From Pyronema omphalodes (Eukaryota; Ascomycota; Pezizomycetes; Pezizales; Pyronemataceae), in contig JAJJXM010000140.1 in NCBI GenBank assembly GCA_024516155.1, positions 1-38,064 on the forward strand: a stretch of DNA of 38,064 nt, read 5' to 3'. This document shows positions 19,804 to 29,027 of the stretch, in pieces; positions within the stretch are counted from its first letter, which is position 1; each line of letters starts with the position of its first letter. The position numbers and the translations under genes are program-made. The notes under the pieces were generated by a model. That model worked only from the letters and a program-made list of their open reading frames with translations, was not told the origin of the DNA and searched no databases.

Positions 19804-20072
19804 ACATAACTGTGTAATCAAGACCTGCCGGCTCTACCGTCAACTCTCGATTACAACAAGCTTTACATGCTTCACAACCTCTGGTTCTACGAATTCATCA
19901 ATCTATTACCGATTTTCCGTTCCCTCGAAAACCCCGTCGTCCTCGGCGAAATCGAAATTGCTCGAGAACTCGGAAACGAATACGCAGCAACTCGAATTCA
20001 ATATAACGACGAAACCAACATCTGGCACCTCCGTTTATCCCTCGAAATGGACCAAAATGACAAGGTCGTCGT
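19804..20072 (+). mobile_element. Truncated second internal copy of element 2
   Basis: These 269 bp match 13546-13814 almost base for base. They contain the gag leader with an open upstream extension (ATG 19867) running into MDQNDKVVV, then break exactly at the 5' LTR of element 3 (20073). So the structure is LTR-internal-LTR-internal(partial), as unequal LTR recombination produces. The remainder of this copy is not found on the other side of element 3. Confidence 0.88.
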
Positions 20073-20612
20073 TGTCACGGCACACGGCTGACGAGCCGTT
20101 GTGTTGCGTCATCATTGTGTTGTCGTGGTTGTTGATTGACATCGTGCCGTTGTCTTGCCGTGTTGTGTTGTGTTGTGTTGCTGTTGTGTTGTTGTGTTGT
20201 TGTGTGTGCCGTGCCGTTGTGACTGAGAGACTGATTGATGATGGATGACGTACCACGAGCTGGAGAGCTGTGGCGTCGCAGGTGAATTGATGGAGAACGG
20301 AAGCTCATGTAGCGATGATTGTATGACGGCCCAGCAAGAGTGCTGGCCGCCCCTTTGTACATAAGGAGGCTTGCCTCCCCGTTGTCGAGATTCTCCATCG
20401 AACGTCTTGTGTCTTCTCCTGCTCCTAATATAAGACTTCTCTCTCCAAGTCCTACGTCACTCTTGTCCTTGTCCCTGTCCCTGTTTCGTGTGCCGTCCGT
20501 CTGACGAGCACTTCGGTCCTTGTCCTGCCGTTCCCGTCCCGGAACCTGCCTAGTCCCTCTTGCCGGTAGTGTTCAGTGTGTCCCTTGAACGTCCGTTCTC
20601 GTGTCCCTGACA
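20073..20612 (+). repeat. 5' LTR of element 3
   Basis: It has TG...CA ends, a GTTGT-rich tract (20140-20215), two tight hairpins (20331-20346 and 20365-20378) and an AATATAAG TATA-like box (20427-20434). It is slightly longer than the 3' LTR, mostly because of GTTGT repeat units. Confidence 0.88.
20331..20378. repeat. Tandem hairpins in the element 3 LTR
   Basis: CCAGCA-AGAG-TGCTGG (20331-20346) and GGAGGC-TT-GCCTCC (20365-20378) are perfect 6-bp stems. Both are unchanged in the 3' LTR (26221-26236 and 26255-26268). Confidence 0.65.
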
Positions 20613-20647
20613 TTACGTTCGATCGATTAATTATTCAACCGACACGC

Positions 20648-22230
20648 ATGAACCGCACCGGTTCTGCCTGGACCTACGCACTAAAACAAGCTCTTGAAAC
20701 GCACACCCTACACGAAACCTTTGGGATTCCCCGACAGATTCGCTGGCGCAGTGCGAAGAACCATCCGACGAGCAGAAAATAACTGCTACCTTGTGGTCCG
20801 CTGGCAACTCCAGGACTACACTTATCAGGAGCACATCCGCCGCACCATCAGACTCAAGCCAATCCTCAGAGCCCGCCAGAATGCATATTAAACTTATTGA
20901 CGAAGGACACTGGCAACAAATTGTGAACGCCGCCGCCATGACCCAGTTCCCTGACGGCCATGAACCGCTCACCTTTACCAAACAACTCGCACAATCCATC
21001 TTAGACGCTCAGGACCACCCCACGGGTTACCTCTTAAACGACCTCGCGGAAACCCCCGGCTCCCGTAACAGCACTCGGGTATCCAGCCCTGTCGCCTCCC
21101 GCGCTCCGGAAGCTCCCACCCCTGCCCCCATTCCCCCTGTCGTGATCCAGACTGGCTCCGTCCAGGTCTACCCGAACGGCCCAGAACCAGCACCGCGAGC
21201 CGCCGCACCCCCTACCACAGCCGCAGCCGCAGCCCCCGCCCCCGCGATAATCGCACCAATTCCAAGACCCCCCCCCCCGAGACCCCGAGATCCTCCTAAC
21301 CCCGGAGGAACAAGCCGATACAAATGAAATCCACTACTACGAGAAGGAGCTCACCCGCCAGCGTGAACTCATCAACGCGCTACTCGCCTCCCCCGGCATC
21401 CGCGTGACCGGAGACAAAATCTCGGATCCGCCAACCTTCGACGGGTCCAACAGGGAGGACCTCCGCCGCTTTGTCTCCTTGCTTCGCATCAAGTTAGTGA
21501 GCGATGAACTACGTTTCCCGACCCCCCATAAACGGATTTCTTACGCCATGGGCCGCCTCCGCGGACGCGCCCTGGATCAGATTCTTCCTTATATCAAGGA
21601 AAACGGCAACCGCTGGGCTCTCAACGACGTCGAGGACGTCATTAAAATTTTACAAGCGTACCTTTGGAGACCCGGACGAGCGCGCAACGGCTCGTTTCAA
21701 ACTACAAAATCTCCGACAGAAACAACCGCGAATTTTCGGACTACTATGCAGAGTTCTCCCGCCTAGTCGCAGAGTTAGGCTGGGACGAAGCCGCCACCAT
21801 GGATGCCCTGCGTAACGGCCTGTCCCTTGAGCTACACGAGAAGTTGGTTGGTGCCCCGCCCACCACCACGATGCACGAATTCGTCGAACAGTGTCAAAAA
21901 TTGGACTCCCAATTAAGAGCACTTGAAAACCTCCGCAAGCTGCGTACCAACCGCGGCCAAGTCAAGACCACTACCACCGCCACCCCCGCCACCAGTCGCC
22001 CCACCCCCGCTACCCAAGCCACCACCGCCTCCTCCAGCAAGCAAACCCCGGCCCAGGGACCCCGTCAGAAACTGTCGGCACAGGAGCGCGCGACCCGCCT
22101 ATCAGAAGGACGTTGCCTCTACTGCGGTGGCCTCGGCCACATGGCTGCGTCGTGCCCCGCCAAGACGAATGTTAAAGTGGCGAGCGTGGAATTAGTGGAT
22201 GCTGAAGAAGAAGTGTCGGGAAAAGAATAA
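20648..22230 (+). pseudogene. gag: Gag of element 3, several frameshifts
   Basis: Reading starts plausibly at ATG 20648 (MNRTGSAWTYALKQALET). The protein is then spread over three frames: ENNCYLVVRWQLQDYTYQEH, then KLIDEGHWQQIVN and a Pro/Ala-rich linker. The linker ends at a C11 run (21268-21278), after which EILLTPEEQADTNEIHYYEK reads in another frame. The capsid region (PPTFDGSNREDLRRFVSLLR) shifts twice within about 60 bp (21660-21720) before EFSDYYAEFSRLVAELGWDE. The CCHC knuckle CLYCGGLGHMAASC is intact near 22113-22155. The last codons are TCG GGA AAA GAA TAA, the same ending as element 2. The start is inferred. Confidence 0.75.
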
Positions 22231-22262
22231 ACCAGCTGCAAGAAGATGGCTCTGCCGCTGGT
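22218..22262 (+). promoter_or_regulatory. Predicted -1 ribosomal frameshift site, element 3
   Basis: The heptamer GGGAAAA (22218-22224) is in the gag frame, followed by GAA TAA. After a 6-nt spacer, ACCAGC (22231-22236) pairs perfectly with GCTGGT (22257-22262), with an inner GGC/GCC stem (22248-22250 with 22254-22256). Pol is open in the -1 frame across this point (RINQLQEDGSAAGG). Confidence 0.75.
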
Positions 22263-25200
22263 GGGAATACTATTATTGCTGATACATTGCTATTATCGGG
22301 CGCAAGTTTTACTGGAAAGTTAGAATGCAAACACCTTGTCCTCTCCTGTTCCTTGTTTTCCAATAACCGCTCCGTGAAAACAGTAGCGCTCGTTGACTGC
22401 GGCGCCACTGGTATCGCCTTTGTTGACCGCAATTTCGCCCGCCATCACAAACTCCCCCTAACCCCCCTATCCACCGCCCGAACGGTCGAAGTTATCGACG
22501 GCCGCCCCATATCCTCAGGAAAGATAACACACCTCGCCCAAGTAGAGTGTACCATCAACGGTCACTCGGAAACCCTTCCCTATGTTTGTCACCAAGCTGG
22601 GTCACTACCCGGTGGTGTTGGGTATCCCCTGGTTGAAGAAACACGATGTAACAATAAGCTTCAGTTCCAACACTGTAAGCTTCGACTCCCGAATACTGCC
22701 TAAGGAACTGCACCCCGTTGCCTGTGAAGCACAACCGGTGTCGAGGTCCTGGACTCGAGGCCCCCTCCCGCTGTCCACGAGCCCGACACAAACCCCATTG
22801 CCGGAGTTAGAAGACTCGGTCCCCGACCCCCCGGACGAACCCCCAATAGAGATCTCAAGTCTAACCATCACCGACTTCAAGGAAATGGTAGAAGACGAAA
22901 GCCTGACAGTGTTCTCGCTATCGTTGGACGAGATCACCGTCGCCCTACAAGACAAGCCCCCCCTCACGGACGACGAACTGAAAGACATGATCCCCGAGGA
23001 GTATCATGACTACCTCGATTTATTCAAGGAGGTCAACGCGAAGGAACTTCCCCCGCACCGACCCTACGACCACAAGATCCCACTGAAAGAGGGATTCGTT
23101 CCGCCCTTTGGCCCGCTATACTCGCTGTCACGCAACGAGTTGCAGACGCTGAAAACATGGCTCGATGAGAATTTGGAGAAAGGATTTATACAACGCTCCC
23201 AATCACCAGCCGCCTCGCCGATATTATTCGTGAAAAAATCAGACGGATCCCTACGCCTGTGTGTCGACTACCGAAGACTGAATGAAGGTACCGAGAAGAA
23301 CCGGTACCCGCTGCCATTGATACAGGAAACGATGATGAATCTTTCCAAAGCTCAATACTTTACGACCCTTGATGTCCGCAGCGCTTATAACCTTATCAGA
23401 ATGGCAGAGGGCGAAGAATGGAAGACGGCCTTCCGCACACGGTACGGCCTGTTTGAATCGAAAGTGATGCCTTTTGGGCTCACCAACGCGCCTGCCGATT
23501 TCCAGGCATTTATAAATGATGTCCTGAGACCATACCTAGACCAGTTTTGTACGGCATACTTGGACGATATCCTCGTATTCTCCGAAACAAAGCCCGATCA
23601 CACCGCACACGTCCGAAAGATCTTGGAACGACTCAAACAAGAAAAACTGCACTTGAAGCCAGAGAAGTGTAAGTTTGCTAAGGCAGAAGTACAGTACCTG
23701 GGCTACAACATCGGCCGCGACGGCGCGCGCATGATGGATTCCAAAGTAGCCACAGTGAGAGATTGGAAGGAACCAACCAATTTGAAACAGGTCCAAGAGT
23801 TCCTGGGCTTCGCGAATTTCTACCGAAGATTTATCAAAGACTACTCAAAAGTGGTCTCCCCGCTGACAGCTCTGACCAAAAAGAAAGATGGTAAAGCAAT
23901 CCCCTTTATCTGGGGTAAAGATCAGCAGAGCGCCTTCGACCGACTGAAGGACGCATTTACATCAGCACCTATCCTCAAGCACTTCGACTACGAGAAACCG
24001 ATTGTAGTAGAAACAGACGCATCTGACTATGTGTCCGCTGGAGTTTTATCACAATACGACGACGATAACGTGTTACACCCCGTCGCATTTTATTCCAAGA
24101 AGCATTCCCCGGCAGAATGTAACTACGAAATCTACGACAAAGAACTACTGGCAATAGTTCGTTGTTTTGAGGAATGGCGTCCCCACTTAGAGGGCTCCGC
24201 CTTCCCTATAAAAGTATTGACGGATCACAAGAATCTTGAATACTTTATGACGACAAAGCTGCTGAATAGACGACAAGCACGCTGGTCCGAGTTCCTGTCT
24301 CGGTTTAACTTTGTGATCACCTATCGACCGGGAACGTTGGGAGGAAAACCGGACGCCCTGACAAGAAGAGCCGCCGACCTCCCGGAAGAGGGAGACGAAC
24401 GCATACTGGCGAACCAGCAAGCCTGTTCTGAAGCCACAGAACTTTCAGTTATGCATGACCCCGCCAATGAAACTCGCACCTTCCGAAGTAGACCTCCTGT
24501 TCACAGAGGGCTACAAGACAGATTCATTCCCCAACCGAGTGTTGGGAATGCTGGAAGATGGCACACAAATCTGTAAGGACATATCGCTCGCCGATTGCTC
24601 CGTGTTAGAAAACAGATTGTACTACCGAGATTGCCTCTATGTCCCCGCGCTGGATAAGCTACGATTGAAACTACTGCAAGATCACCACGACCCCCCCACC
24701 ATGGGACACCCGGGCCGTGCGAAGACTTTCGAACTCCTCGCCAGGAATTATTACTGGCCCTCGATGAGAAAAGATGTGGACCAATTCGTCCGGAAATTGC
24801 CACACCTGTAAAAGAACAAAGGCTACCCGCCACGCACCCTATGGAACCCTGAAGCCCCTACCGGTTCCGCACCACCCTTGGCAGAATATATCGGTGGATT
24901 TTGTTACTGGACTACCGACATCAGAAGGCTTCGACGCAATATGTGCGATCGTTTGCCGACTAACGAAACAGCGGCACTTAGTGCCCTGTCATTCCACGAT
25001 AGACGCATGAAGGCTTCGCGCAACTCTTCCTGGAGAACTGTATTCAAACTACACGGCCTGCCAGACACAGTAGTGTCCGACCGCGGTCCGCAATTTGTGG
25101 CCCATTTCTGGAAACACTTGGCGAATTGCATGGGTATCGAAATTGCCACGAGTACGGCCTTTCATCCCCAAACCGACGGCCAAACAGAGAGAATTAACGC

Positions 25201-25964
25201 GGTTACGGAGCAATATCTCCGCGCGTACGTCTGTTATTTACAAGACGATTGGAAGAAATTTTTACCACTGGCAGAATTTGCTGCAAATAACCAAGTATCG
25301 GATACAACGTCGCTGTCTCCGTTCTACGCTATATATGGTCGACATCCCCAAGTGCTCTTTCGAACTGGAAATCAGGACCGACAATCCTGAGGAAGTGAAA
25401 GCGAACGAGGTAGCGGAAAGGATGTCACACATCCATGACGTCTTACGTTCGGAAATGAAATACGCCCAAGCCCGCCACATAGAAGCCGCCGACAATTCCC
25501 GACTCCCCGCGCCGGTCTTCAAACCAGGAGACCTGGTATGGCTGGACGCCCGCAACCTAAGAACCCGCCGCCCCTCAAAGAAACTAGAAAATAAACACCT
25601 AGGCCCCTTCACCGTGTTACGGCCTATTGGATCCCACGCCTATGAATTGGATATACCGGAGACCATGAAACACCACAGGACCTTCCCCGTGTCCCTACTA
25701 AACCCAGCCCCTTCGGACCCCCTCCCTGGCCAGATTATTCCACCGCCCCTACCGGTAGTAGTAGACGGCGAAGAAGAATGGTTCGTGGATGAAATTCTGG
25801 ATAGCCGTTGGTCAAGAGGAAACCTGCAGTACCTCGTCAAGTGGACCGGCCATGACTCTCCAACCTGGGAACCGGAAACGAACCTATCCGAGACTGAGGC
25901 CGCTGAGAGATTCCACCAGTTATACCCAGACAAACCTTCTCCTCTCGTAGGAACTCGAGCCTAA
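22225..25964 (+). pseudogene. pol: Pol of element 3, several frameshifts
   Basis: Domain order matches element 2: protease with Asp-Cys-Gly (ALVDCGATGIAF, Asp at 22395), RT with YLDD (23557-23568), RNase H (ETDASDYVSAGVLSQ, TDHKNLEYF), integrase HHCC and DDE (Asp 24897, Asp 25079, Glu 25187), and a chromodomain (WFVDEILDSRW, YLVKWTGHDSPTWEP; about 25780-25930). Frames change near 22580 (protease), 24455-24480 (before integrase), about 24795 (inside the zinc site NCHTC), about 25000 and about 25340. In [12 protein letters not shown] the usual Trp and Asp of the family are Cys. All catalytic codons survive but no continuous protein can be made. Confidence 0.82.
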
Positions 25965-25965
25965 C

Positions 25966-25972
25966 GGGGGGG
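25966..25972 (+). other. Polypurine tract of element 3
   Basis: A run of seven G lies two bases after the pol stop (25962-25964) and three bases before the 3' LTR. Confidence 0.6.
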
Positions 25973-25975
25973 TAC

Positions 25976-26504
25976 TGTCACGGCACACGGCTGACGAGCC
26001 GTTGTGTTGCGTCATCATGTTGTCGTGGTTGTTGATCGACATCGTGCCATTGTCTTGCCGTGTTGTGTTGCCGTTGTGTTGTTGTGTTGTTGTGTGTGCC
26101 GTGCCATGTTGACTGAGAGACTGATTGATGATGGATGACGTACCACGAGCTGGAGAGCTGTGGCGTCGCAGTTGAATCGATGGAGAACGGAAGCTCATGT
26201 AGCGATGATTGTATGACGGCCCAGCAAGAGTGCTGGCCGCCCCTTTGTACATAAGGAGGCTTGCCTCCCCGTTGTCGAGATTCTCCATCGAACGTCTTGT
26301 GTCTTCTCGTGACTCCTAATATAAGATTTCCTCTCTCAAGTCCTACGTCACTCTTGTCCTTGTCCCTGTCCCTGTTCAGTGTGCCGTCCGTCTGACGAGC
26401 ACTTCGGTCCTTGTCCTGCCGTTCCCCGTTCCGGAACCTGCCTAGTCCCCCTTTCCGGTAGTGTTCAGTGTGTCCCTTGAACGTCCGTTCTCGTGTCCCT
26501 GACA
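25976..26504 (+). repeat. 3' LTR of element 3
   Basis: It matches 20073-20612 with scattered substitutions and short indels in the GTTGT tract. It ends CCCTGACA directly against minus-strand LINE C ORF2. Confidence 0.88.
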
Positions 26505-27370
26505 GATGTGGCCAATTGCGAGTCAGAGATCATTATGGTGAGGGCTCGGATTCCGTGTTTGGTGTGTAGGATCATGTGTAATTTGAGTTGTCGGTGGCGT
26601 GGGAGTTTCAGATGTTTTCGAAGCTGGATCCTGTGTGGGGTGAAGAGCGGGCAGGAGAGCAGCAGGTGTCTTGGTGTTTGGGGGGGGTGTAAGGGGCAGG
26701 GGCATGCGCGGGTGGGGTAGGTTGGGGTGGGGGGGTGTGCCAGGTAATCCAGGAAGTATCCGTGTCCGGTTTGGAGGCCCAGGATCGCCGTTGAGACCTT
26801 TCTGGGTACGGTGGTGTACGCCTCATCGAGTGATTTCCTATGAGGGGTGTCGTACGTCTTGGGTTTCGGGCTTGTGTTGTACCACTGTGCCCAGTCCTCG
26901 GAGTGGGCTTCCTTGACTTGTCTGCGAAGCCACGACAGAGAGGTGGGAGGGGGAGTGAGTGGGTGTTGGGTAGTCGCTTGTTTTGCAAGATGGTCTGCTT
27001 CTTCATTGCCGAGGATGTCGGTGTGGCCGGGGACCCAGTGTAGGTGTACGGTTGTCCCTGTGCGTCGGAGGAGGAGTTGTGTAATGTGGTGGATACCGGT
27101 CGCGGTTTCTTGTCCTGGGCCCGGGGTGAGACGAGTTGCTCGGATGATAGCGGCTTGATTATCCGTGAAGATATGGATTTCGCGGTATTGGAGTTGTAGC
27201 CGGCGGATGTGGGTATTACAGGCGATCAGGCATTCTTCGATGGCTCTCAGTTCTGCGTCAAAGACTTCGCACGAACTGCCCATCGGGATGGTCTTGCTGA
27301 TGCTCTGATCGAGGCCTGTCGGGATGTAGAATCCTGCTCCGGTGCAGCCTTCGAGTTGTGAGCCGTCCAT
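26505..27370 (-). pseudogene. LINE C ORF2: RNase H and C-terminal knuckle
   Basis: An RNase H type I domain is readable with all expected motifs: YMDGS (first Asp, just upstream of 27366), DAELRAIEECL, FTDNQAAI, HWVPGHTDILGNEEADHLAK. This is followed by a CPCPLHPP...HLLLSC cysteine/histidine motif typical of the end of Tad1/I-type ORF2. The reading frame continues a few residues into LTR sequence and stops there, so the native C-terminus is lost. RNase H removes RNA from the cDNA hybrid during target-primed reverse transcription. It is joined to the RT frame by a shift at the G9 run 27472-27480. Confidence 0.8.
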
Positions 27371-28493
27371 GTACGCTATGATTGTATTTGGCTTGGAGCG
27401 TAGGTGAGTGAGGAGGTTGTAGTGATGTGCCTCGGCTTCTTCTTTGGTGGATGAGGGGCTGTGGCGTGTCAGGGGGGGGGTCCTTCCATGGGGCGGGGTC
27501 TGGTTGTGCTGTATCTTCGACGGTGGTCCTAGGGGATAACCATCTGTTTAGAGATGATATTGTTGCGACCAGGCGAGTGATGGGGCGTGTTCCGGAGGTC
27601 CAGTCACAGTCGTATTCCTTCGGGGATTGTATGGCGTGTGTAAAGTGATTAGGGATGGGGAAAGATGAGGGGCAACGGGTGACGACGGGGTGGGTAGGGG
27701 GAAGGGAGAGGAGGCGGAGGGCATATTTCCTGCGCTTGTGGTTTAGGCGGGTGGTGACTGGGGGTAGTGCTGCCTCGTTGTGTAGGGCGAGGATCGGTGT
27801 GGAGGAGAAGGCGTTTAAGATTCGTCGGATGGCTGCGTTTTGCTGGAGTTGTAGTTTTCTGGCGAAGGATTTCTGGCCGGCCCACCAAATCTCTGCTCCG
27901 AAATCGGATTTCGCCTGGACACATGATCGGTACAAGGTTCGCACCGCCGTGGGGGACAGTCCAGTTTCCTGTCTGACGAGGCTTCGAAGGGCATTAAAGG
28001 CTCTGGACGCAGAGGTTAGCCTAGTTTGTACATCATGGGAGAAGGAGAGTTTTCTGTCGAAGTATATGCCAATCCAGCGGACCACGTCCTGTTTCCCATT
28101 CTGAGTTCCTGGCCTAACCACGGTGCCGTTCGGGAGTGTCACGCATGTGAGAGGTGTTATCTCATCTTTCTGTGCCCGGTGAAAGTGTAGAAGTTCTGAT
28201 TTGGCGTCATCGAAAGCTACGGCGTTGTCCTCTGCCCACTTGAAGGCTACTCGGGCCGCTTTTTCCAGGGTTCGGGAGTTGGCTTCGCGTGATTTCCCAT
28301 GACACACCACCGCAACGTCGTCGATATAACTCGGTGTCCATAGGGTGGGGTTGTGCTTGGACAAGGCGTCGAAGAGGGGGCGGAGGTAGTAGGAAGAGGA
28401 TGGGCGAGGCGGGAGAGCCTTGAGGGATACCTGTTCGGGTCGGTCGTTGCACATCTGTTCTTCCGTCGAAAGAGAGAGCGATCGTCCTATCAT
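27258..28493 (-). pseudogene. LINE C ORF2: RT palm/thumb
   Basis: It contains SYIDDVAVVCHG (the catalytic YIDD, where this clade usually has F/Y-x-DD), the following LINE RT blocks (EKAARVAFKWAEDNAVAFDDAKSELLHF, WIGIYFDRKLSF, ALRSLVRQETGLSP) and the thumb region (FGAEIWWAGQ, LNAFSSTPILALHNEAALPP). The first ~45 residues are out of frame with the upstream RT piece. Past the G9 run 27472-27480 the true frame continues as AEAHHYNLLTHLRSKPN into RNase H. Confidence 0.8.
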
Positions 28494-29027
28494 TCAGAAA
28501 TGAGTGACACCAATTAACGACCGGTGTTGGACAGCCGAGGGAGCGCATGGTGGAGGTCAGTCGTGCGGAGGAGACGTTGTCGAATGCGCCTCTGACGTCG
28601 AGGAAAAGGGCGGACGTCGTCATCTTCTGTTGTAGGTGTGTTTCGACGTCATGGGTGAGCGCCATTGCTGCGTCAATTGCGGATCGTCTCGGGCGACCAC
28701 CAATTTGATCGTGGTGCAGGAGGTCGTTTGTTTCGGCTAACTGGCTCAGTCGTGTTGCCATAAGCTTTTCAAGTACCTTGCCCATGCAGTTGAGGAGCGC
28801 AATGGGTCGGTAAGCTTTGACTGAGCTGTAATCCGGCTTGTTCGGTTTCGGGATGATTACTGTGGTTGCCTCACGCCAGCACTTCGGTTGATAACCTACC
28901 TCTCAGAGTGTGGTGTAGAGCTGGGTTAATTGGTGTGGGATGATTTGGAGCACTTTTCTCAGACAGAGGAAGGTGATGCCGTCTGGGCCTGGGGCTTTCT
29001 TCGGAGAGGAGGAGAGGATCGCCTGTG
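28207..29027 (-). pseudogene. LINE C ORF2: RT fingers
   Basis: The minus-strand frame from the poly-C run reads EVAQAILSSSPKKAPGPDGI (the LINE RT KxPGPDG motif), then a TGA in YTTL-stop-EVGYQPKCW, then IPKPNKPDYSSVKAYRPIAL, MGKVLEKLMATRL, DQIGGRPRRSAIDAAM, ALFLDVRGAFDNV (catalytic Asp of motif A) and RTGIPQGSPASPILF (motif B). After that it leaves the frame needed for YIDD. So it has one nonsense change and a frameshift, but recognisable blocks are complete. Confidence 0.78.

Larger units (their letters stand above)
20073..26504 (+). mobile_element. Element 3: frameshifted chromodomain Ty3/Gypsy retrotransposon
   Basis: LTRs lie at 20073-20612 (540 bp) and 25976-26504 (529 bp). Both start TGTCACGGCACACGG and end CCCTGACA. 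The internal gag-pol resembles element 2 in domain order, in the GGGAAAA heptamer and in the C-terminal chromodomain, but the DNA is a different, GC-richer family. Several frameshifts in gag and at least five in pol make it non-functional as written. Its flanks differ completely (element-2 gag on the left, LINE ORF2 on the right), and the adjacent pentamers GTCGT and GATGT are not a clean duplication. Confidence 0.9.

Noticed and set aside
20068..26509. Target-site duplication of element 3 (GTCGT / GATGT)
   Set aside because: Only three of five bases agree and the flanking sequences come from different elements.
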